Shown: positions 32,616-41,945, counted from the first letter of the stretch. The stretch: DNA of 51,456 nt from SIG565 sp045646145 (GCA_045646145.1 JAZRKE010000053.1:1-51456); one strand, 5' to 3'. Translations and numbers: made by a program. The notes: generated from the letters alone by a model not told the origin.

Positions 32616-32999
32616 CTATTTAAAATTTTTTTGACAACAACAACCACTTTCGTGTAATTTTTCGATTTTAAGCGACTTTTCTTGTTCATTTTTTATAAAA
32701 GAAAGTTTCTTAAAAAGAGTTTCAGGCGCAGTCTGCGAATAAAAAGCATCAGTAATGCCCCTAAAATCTGCTATATGTAATGCCGAGCGTAAAATTCCGT
32801 CGACAAGCATAATATCATCTTGAGGCGTTATTAAATTAATAACAATTTTTTTATCATCAATTTCGTATAAACAGCAACCTAAAAACTTATTATCGGTCTG
32901 CGCCAGAGTTATTCCGCAATTTTCGGTAAAGGGTTGATTAAACTGTAAATAATATTTTTCAATTTCTGCTTTATCTTTCACAGGTGATATAGTTATCAT
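32616..32999 (-). CDS. Hypothetical protein, possibly GNAT-fold, with a Cys-rich tail
   Basis: I do not recognise the family with confidence. The 127 residues look globular and cytoplasmic: ISPVKDKAEIEKYYLQFNQ, GCCLYEIDDKKIVINLITPQ and LRSALHIADFRGI. The strand/helix pattern hints at a minimal GNAT fold, but no acetyl-CoA loop is evident. It ends in ESGCCCQKNFK, where three consecutive Cys could bind metal. The ATG overlaps the rluB stop (ATGA), so it belongs to the rluB unit (ytfI-ytfJ-dac-rluB-this). Confidence 0.6.
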   Translation of the reverse strand: MITISPVKDKAEIEKYYLQFNQPFTENCGITLAQTDNKFLGCCLYEIDDKKIVINLITPQDDIMLVDGILRSALHIADFRGITDAFYSQTAPETLFKKLSFIKNEQEKSLKIEKLHESGCCCQKNFK

Positions 33000-33742
33000 A
33001 GCCTTGCCTCTTTTTTATTTGAACTAATATTTTCCAAACGGTGTAATTCTTTTTCGTTAAGATTACGCCATTTGCCCTGGCCTAACATTCCAAGCTTGAC
33101 GCCCGCAATCTCTGTACGTTTTAAGCGGATAACCTCTAACTTTACGGCGTCGCACATCTTTCTTATTTGACGGTTTCTGCCCTCATGAATTATAAAAATT
33201 AAAATAGTTCTGTCTTCTTTTTTTTGGGCTATAAAAACTTCAGCCGGCAGTGTTTTAGAGCCGTCAATTATAACTCCTGTACATAGCTTGTCTATTTTTT
33301 CATCGGTTACCTCGCCCTTAACAGTTACGCGGTATGTTTTGTTAACATGACTACTCGGGTGAGTAAGTCTATTGGCAAAATCACCGTCGTTAGTTAGAAA
33401 TAATAAGCCCTCTGAATCCTTATCAAGTCTGCCGACGGGAAAAACCTTAGTCGGAACATCCTTTACTAAATCGGCAACGCATTTTCGGGAGAATTCATCA
33501 CTGAGCGTCGTTACAAATCCGCGTGGTTTATGCAGCATTATGTAAACCTTTTCATTAACCGCGACAACGGTTTTGCCAGACACTGTAATTTTATCTCGTT
33601 TAGGGTCAATACTGTCGCCAATATGTGCAACACGGCCGTTAACCCTTACCTTACCTGCCTCTATTAATTCCTCAGCCTTACGGCGTGATGCAACGCCACA
33701 GGCTGATAAATGTTTTTGTAGCCTTACTTTTACAGTTCTCAT
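32996..33742 (-). CDS. rluB: Pseudouridine synthase RluB-like
   Basis: rRNA pseudouridine synthase of 248 residues. S4 domain (KHLSACGVASRRKAEELIEAG, about 9-29), then YIMLHKPRGFVTTLSDE and the catalytic GRLDKDSEGLLFLTNDGDFAN (about 101-121), followed by EGRNRQIRKMCDAVKL (about 190-205). RluB modifies 23S rRNA U2605 in E. coli numbering. ATG overlaps the carboxypeptidase stop (TAATG). Order scpA-scpB-ytfI-ytfJ-dac-rluB is common in Firmicutes. Confidence 0.9.
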   Translation of the reverse strand: MRTVKVRLQKHLSACGVASRRKAEELIEAGKVRVNGRVAHIGDSIDPKRDKITVSGKTVVAVNEKVYIMLHKPRGFVTTLSDEFSRKCVADLVKDVPTKVFPVGRLDKDSEGLLFLTNDGDFANRLTHPSSHVNKTYRVTVKGEVTDEKIDKLCTGVIIDGSKTLPAEVFIAQKKEDRTILIFIIHEGRNRQIRKMCDAVKLEVIRLKRTEIAGVKLGMLGQGKWRNLNEKELHRLENISSNKKEARL

Positions 33743-34851
33743 TAAATACTCCTAATTAATAATAAATACATTTTACCTAATTTTTCAAAAAAATTAGAGT
33801 TATAATAATTATTTGTGTAATCAAATTTTGCTTTAATATTCCTTCTCCCGACAATTCTATCGTTTGAATAGAATTCGGTAAACCCAATAACCTCTCCGCT
33901 GGTTATCGGTGCAGTCAGAACCTGAGGTAAAAATACTTTATAGGTTATATTATCATTATCTGTAACACCGATATCAAGCGGCTCAAAATCTAATTCAATA
34001 TAATTTTCATCAGAGGATAATATCGGCAATTTAGTATTGCACTTAGGAAAAATCAAGGTATCCTCTGTACTCTCAAAACCAAAATTCAGCATATTAATAT
34101 GGTCTTCCCAATCATTCTTATCATTGAGCGTTACCGCAATTAGAGTTGTATTACCTTTTTTAGCCGCAGATACAAGACATCTGCCTGAGCGAGAGGTATA
34201 TCCCGTTTTAACTCCAATAACACCGTCATACATTTTTAACAGCTTATTATGATTCGTGAGAGTTACATTTTTTCCGCTTATAGCAACCGTTTTATTTTTG
34301 GTTGCAGCTGCCTTTGCAAAGTCTTCATTACGCATAGCATATGCGGTTAAAATCGAAAGGTCATAGGCAGTTGTAAAATGTTCATCGGCATCAAGACCAG
34401 ACGGTGTTACAAAATTAGTATTATGTAAACCGAGGTCGACTGCCTTAGCATTCATCTTTTGAGCAAATTTTTCAACCGAACCGGAAATTGCTATTGCCGC
34501 AGTATTGGCGGCATCATTACCGGAAGGTAGCATAATTCCGTACAATAGGTCCCCAAAGGATACGGTATCTCCTACTTTAAGCCCCATAGAAGAGCCCTCG
34601 ACATAGACCATTTCTTTAGTTGTTGTAATAATCTTATTCTCAGAATTCTGTTCGGCAAGCAAGAGTCCCGTCATAATTTTGGTTGTGCTAGCCATCGGAA
34701 GCCTCTGCTCTGCATTTTTTGAATAAATAACCGAAAAAGTATCGGCATTAATTAATATTGCAGATTGAGCAGAGGTTTCAAGCGCTAAAGCATTCACACA
34801 CGCTATAGTACAGATAAGCAATAAAGAAAAAAGGAACTTAAATAATTTCAT
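33742..34851 (-). CDS. D-alanyl-D-alanine carboxypeptidase (DacF/DacB-like, S11)
   Basis: Secreted or membrane-associated penicillin-binding protein trimming D-Ala from peptidoglycan stems. From ATG at 34851 (8 bases after AAGGTG) it is 369 residues. A signal peptide spans 1-22 (FKFLFSLLLICTIACVNALA). Motifs are SxxK in MASTTKIMTGLLLAE, SGN in LPSGNDAANTA, and KTG in GVKTGYTSRSGRC. The C-terminal PBP5-type domain ends in a short hydrophobic helix (FEKLGKMYLLLIRSI), probably an amphipathic anchor. Location in the ytfJ unit suggests a sporulation role. Confidence 0.92.
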   Translation of the reverse strand: MKLFKFLFSLLLICTIACVNALALETSAQSAILINADTFSVIYSKNAEQRLPMASTTKIMTGLLLAEQNSENKIITTTKEMVYVEGSSMGLKVGDTVSFGDLLYGIMLPSGNDAANTAAIAISGSVEKFAQKMNAKAVDLGLHNTNFVTPSGLDADEHFTTAYDLSILTAYAMRNEDFAKAAATKNKTVAISGKNVTLTNHNKLLKMYDGVIGVKTGYTSRSGRCLVSAAKKGNTTLIAVTLNDKNDWEDHINMLNFGFESTEDTLIFPKCNTKLPILSSDENYIELDFEPLDIGVTDNDNITYKVFLPQVLTAPITSGEVIGFTEFYSNDRIVGRRNIKAKFDYTNNYYNSNFFEKLGKMYLLLIRSI

Positions 34852-34910
34852 ACGAAGCACACCTTAAAATGTAATTACTACATTTTACTAAACAGCATGC
34901 CTCAATATAA

Positions 34911-35279
34911 CTAATTTTCTTTTTTAAATAACTCCTTAACCTTTTCAATAAGCTCAGGCGTCATAGCAATCGCTCTTTCCATTCCCGAAGGTTCATTATA
35001 AACCGGAAGCATTTTAACGCTATCCCCGTTAACCGCAATAAATGCAATCGGAACAATCGACACTCCTGCACCACCGCCGCCACCGAATAGCGCTGCCTGT
35101 GTTTTATTACTGGCAAAATCAGAGCCACCTGAAGCCACACCGAAGGATACCTTCGAAACAGGTATTAATGTAATTCCACCAATATTTACGGGGGAACCGA
35201 TAATGGTATCGGCATCCACCATAGCGCGAAGTTTTTCCATAGTTACATCCATAATACCCTTAATATTATTTTCGCTCAT
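34911..35279 (-). CDS. ytfJ: GerW/YtfJ family spore protein
   Basis: Forespore-expressed protein linked to spore germination in Bacillus. The 122 residues start MENIKG-like (MSENNIKGIMDVTMEKLRAM), with DADTIIGSPVNIGGITLIPVSKVSFG. The Gly/Ser-rich segment GVASGGSDFA and AALFGGGGGAGVSIVPIAFIAVN is the family hallmark. It overlaps the DUF2953 gene by 14 bases, as in Bacillus ytfI-ytfJ. Confidence 0.93.
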   Translation of the reverse strand: MSENNIKGIMDVTMEKLRAMVDADTIIGSPVNIGGITLIPVSKVSFGVASGGSDFASNKTQAALFGGGGGAGVSIVPIAFIAVNGDSVKMLPVYNEPSGMERAIAMTPELIEKVKELFKKEN

Positions 35280-35877
35280 TTAAAGCACTTCCCTCTCTAT
35301 TAGTAAATTGAATATATTTATTTATAATAACAATTTCGGAAATCAAAAGAAACAACGGAGAAATTCGAATTTCAGCACTGAAGCTGAAGGATGATTTTGT
35401 TTTTTCAAAATCGGAATTTATATTAATCTTTTCAGGCTTTAAACTAGTTATTGAATCGATAAATTTAAGAAAATTATAAAAAACAGTACTAACTATACCG
35501 TAATGTAGAGCCGTTGTGGCGGCATCCGCGGAAGCCACAGTAATGTCGGTGCATAATTTTCTGATTTTTAAATGTTTTAGGATATATTTAAGCTCGATAA
35601 AAACAGTTTTTAAAAATAGCAAAATAATTTTGCAAAAAGTGGGAAAATCATTTTCATCGAAAAGTTTTTTTATAAAATTTCCCTGCTGTTTTTGCTGACC
35701 ATCAGTTTTTTGGATTATTAATTCGGAAGTCTTATTTTGTCTTGGGAGTATTTTAAATCCTGCATATTTTAATCGGAACTCAAAATCCTCAATAAAGCTT
35801 AATTCTAATTTCAATGGAATAAGTAGTACGGTTAAAATCAGTAAAAAAACTGCGGCAACTATATAAAACACTGTCAA
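35266..35877 (-). CDS. DUF2953-family protein (YtfI-like)
   Basis: Function unknown; the family is found with ytfJ. The 203 residues start with a membrane segment (about 5-25, YIVAAVFLLILTVLLIPL). The C-terminal half has the SADAATTALHYGIVSTVFYNFLKFI segment and ends near FSAEIRISPLFLLISEIVI, the common DUF2953 pattern. It is weakly conserved and Lys/Phe-rich. Coupled to ytfJ by overlap. Confidence 0.7.
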   Translation of the reverse strand: MTVFYIVAAVFLLILTVLLIPLKLELSFIEDFEFRLKYAGFKILPRQNKTSELIIQKTDGQQKQQGNFIKKLFDENDFPTFCKIILLFLKTVFIELKYILKHLKIRKLCTDITVASADAATTALHYGIVSTVFYNFLKFIDSITSLKPEKININSDFEKTKSSFSFSAEIRISPLFLLISEIVIINKYIQFTNREGSALNERK

Positions 35878-35921
35878 AACCTAACCCTCCCATTAAATTA
35901 TTAACCAAATTTTCCCGATTA

Positions 35922-36488
35922 TTACTCGGCGTCTGCCTCTTCTACCGACATCTGCTCAGCCACATCGGGCGAAACTACTCCGTCAACCTTAGGAAGTTCT
36001 GGCAGCTCCTCTAAGGAATTAAGATTAAAACAACGTAAAAAGTTCTTAGTAGTACCGTACAAGAGGGGTCTACCCGGCAGTTCAAGACGTCCTCTCTCTT
36101 CAACTAACTCTTTTTCTACCAGGGTTGTAACAACGCTTGAACAGTCAACACCTCTTACCTGTTCAATGAATGATTTGGTAACAGGTTGATTATAAGCAAT
36201 AACGGCTAATACTTCCAGTGCTGCATTTGAAAGTGGGGTTTTTCTTTTAATATCAAATGCCTTCTTTATTATATCTGCATATTCTTTTTTAGTAGATAGC
36301 TGATATGTATTATCAAGTGTTAAAAGCTCCAGCGGCGAAGATTGCAGGGCTTCTGCCAATAAATCTGCCGACTTAGTAATAATCTGTGGCTCGGTTTGGA
36401 AGGTTTCACAAAGTCTTCTGATGCTTATAGGCTCGCCACTTGAAAAAATTACTGCAAAAAGCGGATTAATTAAATTTTCAGGTTTCAT
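35922..36488 (-). CDS. scpB: Segregation and condensation protein ScpB
   Basis: Winged-helix accessory subunit of the SMC-ScpAB condensin, 188 residues. Conserved segments are EPISIRRLCETF, LSNAALEVLAVIAYNQPVTKSFIEQVRGVDCSSVV (about 85-119), and VEERGRLELPGRPLLYGTTKNFLRCF. It has an acidic C-terminal tail. It starts 2 bases after the scpA stop. Confidence 0.96.
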   Translation of the reverse strand: MKPENLINPLFAVIFSSGEPISIRRLCETFQTEPQIITKSADLLAEALQSSPLELLTLDNTYQLSTKKEYADIIKKAFDIKRKTPLSNAALEVLAVIAYNQPVTKSFIEQVRGVDCSSVVTTLVEKELVEERGRLELPGRPLLYGTTKNFLRCFNLNSLEELPELPKVDGVVSPDVAEQMSVEEADAE

Positions 36489-36490
36489 TA

Positions 36491-37204
36491 TTAACGCTTC
36501 TCCTTAATAAGATTAATTTGGGCTTCATCGCCCTCCCCTTTAAGCTCAACTCGATTTGCTTTACAAAGTTCTAATACGGCCAAAAAAGTTGCAACAAGCT
36601 CTGAACGGCTTTTTGAAGCACTATAAAGGTTTGATAATTTTTGAGGTCCTTTTTTGAATAAATTACGCATCACAAAAACAATTTTTGTTGAAACCGAAAC
36701 TATTTTTTTAGCAACAATTTTTACAAAAGCATTTGTGGGTGGAGGAAGCCTCCTCTGACCTCTGCCAACGGCAGATATGTAAGACTCAAACAAAAGCTGC
36801 TTATCATGCGTAAGAATATATGTTTTGGGTAATTCAACTTCAGAAGGGCCTTTAATAAATTTATCAAATCCGTCCGATCGCCCGAGCAGCATCTGCGCTA
36901 CCTTTCGGCAAATTTGATATTCGATTAGTTGACCTGAGAGCTCGTCCTTTAATTGTTCATATTCGTCGTGTTTAGGTAATAATTTTGCAGTTTTAATGTA
37001 AATTAGGCGCGACGCCATCTCTAAAAACTCACTCTGAATATCAGGATTTTCCTGCTGCATAAGATTTACCTGCTCTAAATATTGGTCTATCAGAACAGAT
37101 AACTGAATATCATAAATATCTAATTTGTTTCGTGCTATAAGCTGTAAAAGTAAGTCAAGTGGACCCTCGAAATTTTCAAGCTTATAAACATAAGGAAATT
37201 CCAT
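36491..37204 (-). CDS. scpA: Segregation and condensation protein ScpA
   Basis: Kleisin subunit bridging SMC heads, 237 residues. N-terminal YKLENFEGPLDLLLQLIARNKLDIYDIQLSVLIDQY is the family hallmark. It is followed by FLEMASRLIYIKTAKLLPK and the winged-helix C-terminal FLAVLELCKANRVEL. First in the scpA-scpB unit, closely after the M50 protease. Confidence 0.96.
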   Translation of the reverse strand: MEFPYVYKLENFEGPLDLLLQLIARNKLDIYDIQLSVLIDQYLEQVNLMQQENPDIQSEFLEMASRLIYIKTAKLLPKHDEYEQLKDELSGQLIEYQICRKVAQMLLGRSDGFDKFIKGPSEVELPKTYILTHDKQLLFESYISAVGRGQRRLPPPTNAFVKIVAKKIVSVSTKIVFVMRNLFKKGPQKLSNLYSASKSRSELVATFLAVLELCKANRVELKGEGDEAQINLIKEKR

Positions 37205-37216
37205 ATTATCACCAAA

Positions 37217-37897
37217 TTAAAAAATTAAACTAAAAGGCAGGTGTGCAAGCCAACTTACACCGTAAAAAACATAGTTTGATAATAAACCTAACGGCTTTGA
37301 AAGAACGCCAGTGTAGAGTAAAATTAAAAGCGCTAACGAAATATAGCGTTCATATTGCATAACTTTGAAATATATACGGGTTGGTAAAATTAAACCTAAA
37401 ACTCTTGAACCATCAAGCGGTGGTATAGGCAGAAGATTGAACACTGCGAGAGAGATATTAATTTCTGCAAAGTTCATGAAAAATAACACTAGAAATATTA
37501 CTATAACAGAAGTTGAAGATGAGAAAATCAGAGGAATAATATTTACAAGTAAAAATGCAATAAAAGCCATAATGATATTTGCAGTGGGACCTGCTAAAGC
37601 GGTAAGCGCCATACCGACCTTTGGATTTTTAAAGTATCTCGGATTAACTCCGACAGGCTTCGCCCAACCGAAGCCAAACAGTAAAATTGCTGCAGCACCG
37701 AAATAATCAATATGAGCAAATGGGTTGAGAGTTAATCTACCCGTAAATTTTGCAGTTGGATCTCCTAACTTTGATGCGGCAAAGCCGTGAGCGAATTCAT
37801 GAACAGGAAGTGCTAAAAATATAACAACTAACGCGGATAAAGCATAGGCAATTAACTCGGCAACTCCAGCATTTCCGTTTAAGGCTTCAAACAACAT
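37217..37897 (-). CDS. Site-2 protease family protein (M50, YwhC-like)
   Basis: Membrane zinc metalloprotease of intramembrane proteolysis; substrate unknown. From ATG at 37897 (6 bases after GGGGTG) it is 226 residues. HEFAH in ALPVHEFAHGFAASKLGDPTAK (about 36-57) gives the His/Glu pair. NLLPIPPLDGSRVLG gives the Asp ligand. About five to six membrane segments are visible. It often precedes scpA in Firmicutes. Not to be confused with the SpoIVFB-like enzyme at 17642-18211. Confidence 0.9.
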   Translation of the reverse strand: MLFEALNGNAGVAELIAYALSALVVIFLALPVHEFAHGFAASKLGDPTAKFTGRLTLNPFAHIDYFGAAAILLFGFGWAKPVGVNPRYFKNPKVGMALTALAGPTANIIMAFIAFLLVNIIPLIFSSSTSVIVIFLVLFFMNFAEINISLAVFNLLPIPPLDGSRVLGLILPTRIYFKVMQYERYISLALLILLYTGVLSKPLGLLSNYVFYGVSWLAHLPFSLIF

Positions 37898-37953
37898 ATA
37901 AAACACCCCACTTTAACAGATAAATTATACACCAACCTTCAAAAAAACTCAAG

Positions 37954-37992
37954 TAAAAAAACCTGCAAAACGATAAGTTTTGCAGGTTTTAG
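37954..37992 (-). terminator. Terminator of htrA
   Basis: Perfect 14-bp stem AAAACCTGCAAAAC (37958-37971) / GTTTTGCAGGTTTT (37977-37990), 5-base loop, T-run leftward. Confidence 0.87.
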
Positions 37993-37993
37993 G

Positions 37994-39325
37994 TTATTGA
38001 GAGTTATTAGAGCCCACTTTAAGTGAAGTCGAATAGTATCTTCCGCTGCGGTAAATTTTTACTGTTACAGTATTTCCGGGCTTACATTGAGCAATCGCAT
38101 CGGTAAGAACGGAATACTCTGTAATAGCTATTGAATTGAATTCAACGATGATATCTCCACTTCTGATGCCTGATTTTTCTGCCGGACCCCCACTTATAAC
38201 ACCTTTAACAACAGCACCCGTTGGATAACCTAACTGAGTTAAAATTTCGGCTGTATATTTTTCACTGATGGTAATGCCAATATATGGGTTCGGGTCATTT
38301 TCTTTAGCAATTATATTATCACAAATTTCCTTTACAGTGTTAGAGGGAATCGCAAAGCCCATACCCTCATATGCTGTTGCCGCAATTTTAGAGCTATTAA
38401 CACCAATCAACTCACCTTTGGTGTTAACAAGAGCGCCTCCCGAATTTCCCGGATTTATCGCAGCATCTGTCTGAATCAACTGAACATCGGCACCTGTAGA
38501 GCTATCAGATACCACACGATCAAGTCCGCTAATAATTCCAAAGGTAACCGAGCCCATAAACTGAAGTCCGCCGGGGCTTCCCACAGCAGCTACATACTGA
38601 CCAACCTTAAGTTCGGTTGAATCGGCTAAATCAACAGCAGGTAGATTTGAAGCGTTGATTTTAATAACTGCTAAATCATATGAAATATTGTAACCTACAA
38701 CGGTAGCATCATATCCATCCTCAGAATTCGTGGATAAATAAACCTTAATGCTTGATTTAGAGGATGTAACCGCGCTATCAATTACATGATAATTCGTAAC
38801 GATATATCCGTTTGAGGAATAGATAATTCCTGAGCCCTCACCCGTAGTTTCATTATTGCCGCCGAAGAAGCTGGTTGTAGCCTCGGTTGTTACAATTCCA
38901 ACAACACTTGGATTAACCTTTAACGCCACAGCCTCGATTACCGACTCAGTAACGCCTGTAATTTCTATGGTTGTGGTGTCTCCGGAAGCGGTGCCACTAT
39001 TATTTTCGGTCTGATTGTTATCAATGGGCATCTCAGTAATATCACCAAGCTTATTATATATAAAAGCGGTGCTGAGAGTAGTTGCGATTATGGCAGCAAC
39101 TACTGCTGAAGCTATTGAAGAAATTAATACAGCAAAAAGAGTGAATTTTCTTTTCTTTTTTATTTCATTTGCGGGATTTTCAATCGGTTGATTAAAATTG
39201 TTGTTCGTATCTTCATTTACCGAAAAGTATGCATCTTTTTTATCTGGCACAAAATGATACTCGTTCTGTGAAAAATCGTTTTGTTTTTCTTCAATATTAT
39301 TTAATTCATTATCAAATTCGTTCAT
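37994..39325 (-). CDS. HtrA/DegP-type serine protease with PDZ domain
   Basis: Membrane-anchored quality-control protease of the cell surface. The 443 residues have a cytoplasmic acidic N-terminus, a membrane segment (about 63-88), a Ser/Thr-rich linker and a trypsin-like domain. Catalytic residues are His in YIVTNYHVID, Asp in SYDLAVIKIN and Ser in NPGNSGGALV. One PDZ domain follows (GGPAEKSGIRSGDIIVEFN). ATG at 39325 has AAAGGAG 6 bases before it; a leftward TATAAT (39356-39361) lies upstream. Confidence 0.93.
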   Translation of the reverse strand: MNEFDNELNNIEEKQNDFSQNEYHFVPDKKDAYFSVNEDTNNNFNQPIENPANEIKKKRKFTLFAVLISSIASAVVAAIIATTLSTAFIYNKLGDITEMPIDNNQTENNSGTASGDTTTIEITGVTESVIEAVALKVNPSVVGIVTTEATTSFFGGNNETTGEGSGIIYSSNGYIVTNYHVIDSAVTSSKSSIKVYLSTNSEDGYDATVVGYNISYDLAVIKINASNLPAVDLADSTELKVGQYVAAVGSPGGLQFMGSVTFGIISGLDRVVSDSSTGADVQLIQTDAAINPGNSGGALVNTKGELIGVNSSKIAATAYEGMGFAIPSNTVKEICDNIIAKENDPNPYIGITISEKYTAEILTQLGYPTGAVVKGVISGGPAEKSGIRSGDIIVEFNSIAITEYSVLTDAIAQCKPGNTVTVKIYRSGRYYSTSLKVGSNNSQ

Positions 39326-39409
39326 AAAATACTCCTTTAACAATTTACATACTCTATTATAAGGTGAGTTTATTGCATAAGTTTACACAAAATATTAATA
39401 AACGGTAAA

Positions 39410-40183
39410 TTATTTAAAACGTCTGCGTTTAATTCTTACGTAAGGCGCTACATCACTTGTATTACGATTTTTGATAATATCACTAACAATGGTATATATG
39501 CAATATATGCACACGGCGCACAAAAAAATTATTATTAATATTAAAACAATATATACCGTAAAGTTTTGAACATTTTTGATTGTAATCTCAGATTTTTGTG
39601 AAGAGACAGTAAAATTTTTCATTAAACTTTCTGCATATTCAATATTCACACTACTGAGAATGCTTTGTGAAAATGAGAAGGTTACAGTATATAGTTGCTG
39701 ATTTTTAACCGTTATATATTGAAGAGACGAGAACTGCCCGGCATTATCCAAACCGATTTTTTCAACGCGAATAAATTTACTTCCGTTAATGACCTTAATT
39801 TCAGCAGATCCCGCATTTTCGCCTACAAGTTTCGGTAAAAGGTGTAAAATATACTCATCTTCAAGATATTCAAGAGTTTCAGTTTTTTCGGTAAAATCAG
39901 TTTTATTTGCATTAACAGTTATTTGGCAGCTTTTATCAGTTAGACTTGCAAATAATACTATATTATTTGCATTAATATAATTTTTAAAAGAGTCCTGAGT
40001 AAATCCCAGTGATTTGATAGCTTCGATATTAGCAGAAATATTTGCATCGGTTAATACAATAAATTCTTTGGGAAGGGAAAAATCAATATTAAATTTCTCT
40101 ATTTTTTGTGCACTTGCGCAAAAAGTGAAAAGCGAGATAAATACTGCTATCACCAAAATTAAGCTCAAAAGCCGAATTTTCAA
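39410..40183 (-). CDS. Hypothetical secreted, membrane-anchored protein
   Basis: I do not recognise a family. The 257 residues have a signal peptide (1-25, LSLILVIAVFISLFTFCASA) and an extracellular region (26-207). A C-terminal membrane segment (about 211-237, VYIVLILIIIFLCAVCIYCIYTI) and a basic tail (RIKRRRFK) follow. The extracellular part has mixed strands and helices (FIVLTDANISANIEAIKSLGF), perhaps a beta-rich domain. The start is TTG 8 bases after GGGG; no ATG is close. It lies downstream of folD. Confidence 0.6.
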   Translation of the reverse strand: MKIRLLSLILVIAVFISLFTFCASAQKIEKFNIDFSLPKEFIVLTDANISANIEAIKSLGFTQDSFKNYINANNIVLFASLTDKSCQITVNANKTDFTEKTETLEYLEDEYILHLLPKLVGENAGSAEIKVINGSKFIRVEKIGLDNAGQFSSLQYITVKNQQLYTVTFSFSQSILSSVNIEYAESLMKNFTVSSQKSEITIKNVQNFTVYIVLILIIIFLCAVCIYCIYTIVSDIIKNRNTSDVAPYVRIKRRRFK

Positions 40184-40197
40184 AGCCTTGTCCCCTT

Positions 40198-41049
40198 TTA
40201 ATTACTAATCTTCTTTTTTGCTGCAGTTAATGTATTTTTCATTAGCATAGCAATTGTCATCGGTCCTACTCCACCCGGTACGGGAGTAATATATGAAGTC
40301 TTGTCCTTTACATTTTCAAAATCAACATCCCCACATAGCTTACCGTTTTCGTCTCTGTTCATCCCCACATCGATTACAACGGCACCATCCTTCACCATAT
40401 CGGCAGTTACAAATTTTGCCTTACCAATAGCCACAACTAATATGTCGGCACCGGCACATATTTCTTTAAGATTTTTAGTTTTAGAATGACATATAGTAAC
40501 GGTTGCATTGTTGTGTAAAAGAAGCATTGACATAGGTTTTCCAACTATATTAGAACGACCGATTACCACACAGTTTTTTGAAGCTATATCAATTTTTTCA
40601 TATTTGAGCATTTCAATTACACCTGCAGGTGTGCAGGGAAGAAAATCATAATCACCTATCATTATTTTACCTACATTTTGAGGATGAAAAGCATCAACAT
40701 CCTTTTCGGGCAAAATTCGGTCTATAATGATTTTTTCATTTAAATGGGCAGGTAAAGGCAACTGACACAGAATGCCGTCAATTTCATCATTTGAATTGAG
40801 TTTATCAATCAAATTCAAAAGTTCATCATTAGTTGTAGTTTCAGGGAGAGCATATTTAAAAGATTTAATTCCAAGGGCTTCACAAGCCTTTTCTTTATTG
40901 GCAACATACACCTTTGAAGCAGGATTATCCCCTACTATTATTACCGCAAGGCCTACACCTACACCTTTTTGGGATAATTCTTCAACCTCTTGTTTTACAG
41001 AGTTTTTAATAAAATCGGAAATCTCTTTTCCGTTAATCAATCTAGTCAT
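40198..41049 (-). CDS. folD: Methylenetetrahydrofolate dehydrogenase / cyclohydrolase FolD
   Basis: Bifunctional one-carbon enzyme converting methylene-THF to formyl-THF via methenyl-THF, using NADP. The 283 residues carry VYVANKEKACEALGI (about 47-61, the catalytic Lys), DGILCQLPLPAHL (about 93-105), CTPAGVIEMLK, GRSNIVGKPMSMLL and PVPGGVGPMTIAMLM, all diagnostic. The ATG lies inside the end of lgt (8-base overlap). Confidence 0.96.
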   Translation of the reverse strand: MTRLINGKEISDFIKNSVKQEVEELSQKGVGVGLAVIIVGDNPASKVYVANKEKACEALGIKSFKYALPETTTNDELLNLIDKLNSNDEIDGILCQLPLPAHLNEKIIIDRILPEKDVDAFHPQNVGKIMIGDYDFLPCTPAGVIEMLKYEKIDIASKNCVVIGRSNIVGKPMSMLLLHNNATVTICHSKTKNLKEICAGADILVVAIGKAKFVTADMVKDGAVVIDVGMNRDENGKLCGDVDFENVKDKTSYITPVPGGVGPMTIAMLMKNTLTAAKKKISN

Positions 41050-41941
41050 CTTCGGTTTCTTCCTTTTCTAAAATTTGATTTTCTGTTTCCTCAGTGAACA
41101 TAGGCGTGTATTCATTGTTTCCTGCAGTAGCATTTAGCCTTTTTAGAACTAAAGCATAAATAAAAATTCCCGCTATACAAATAACGAAAGATAGTAAAGA
41201 CGAAACCCTGATATTTCCGGACATCAAACTATCGGTTCTGATAAGTTCCAAAAAGGCTCTCATAAAACCGTACCATATGCAGTAAGAAAGGACAACCTGA
41301 CCTTTAAATTTGCGGTGGCGGATTATGTAGTGCAGAATAATAAACCCAATTACACACCAAATGAATTCATATAAAAAGCAAGGATGCACCAATTCACTGC
41401 TACCCATCTCAGACTGAATTCTATCACTGGTCATACCCCACCAGCTACTGCCTGTAAAGGTGCCATAGGCTTCCTGATTAAAGAAATTGCCCCAACGACC
41501 AATTCCTTGCGCAAGGATAAAGCCAACTGCCGCTAAATCAAACATATCAAGAATATTTAGTTTTCTTAATTTGCACATTAAAGCACCGAACGTAAATGCA
41601 CCGATTACGCCGCCATAAATAGCAAGTCCCGAAAAGCCGGTGCCATCTGAAAACCCAAAAAATTCGCCTACTGAATTGAGTTTAACACCATCAAAAATTA
41701 CATAGTATGCTCTTGCACACAAAATAGCAACAGGAGTTGTAAGCAACACTACATCAAGCATACGGTCAATATTGATATCTAACTTTTTAGCCATAAGATA
41801 ACCGTAAATTATGGCAGCCAAAAAACCGATAGCAATAATTATTCCGTACCAATAAACACTCCAACCGTCCCCAATGGGAATTTTAAAAGCTACTGGGTTA
41901 ATTGTAAACTCAAGTCCGAAAAATGTTACATTGTATGTCAT
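41042..41941 (-). CDS. lgt: Prolipoprotein diacylglyceryl transferase Lgt
   Basis: Membrane enzyme adding diacylglycerol to the lipobox Cys of prolipoproteins. The 299 residues have about seven membrane segments. The Lgt signature GIGRWGNFFNQEAYG lies at about 145-160, preceded by GLAIYGGVIGA, followed by HPCFLYEFIWCV. The acidic C-terminal tail is not conserved. Between the M16 peptidases and folD. Confidence 0.95.
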   Translation of the reverse strand: MTYNVTFFGLEFTINPVAFKIPIGDGWSVYWYGIIIAIGFLAAIIYGYLMAKKLDINIDRMLDVVLLTTPVAILCARAYYVIFDGVKLNSVGEFFGFSDGTGFSGLAIYGGVIGAFTFGALMCKLRKLNILDMFDLAAVGFILAQGIGRWGNFFNQEAYGTFTGSSWWGMTSDRIQSEMGSSELVHPCFLYEFIWCVIGFIILHYIIRHRKFKGQVVLSYCIWYGFMRAFLELIRTDSLMSGNIRVSSLLSFVICIAGIFIYALVLKRLNATAGNNEYTPMFTEETENQILEKEETEDD

Positions 41942-41945
41942 TTAA

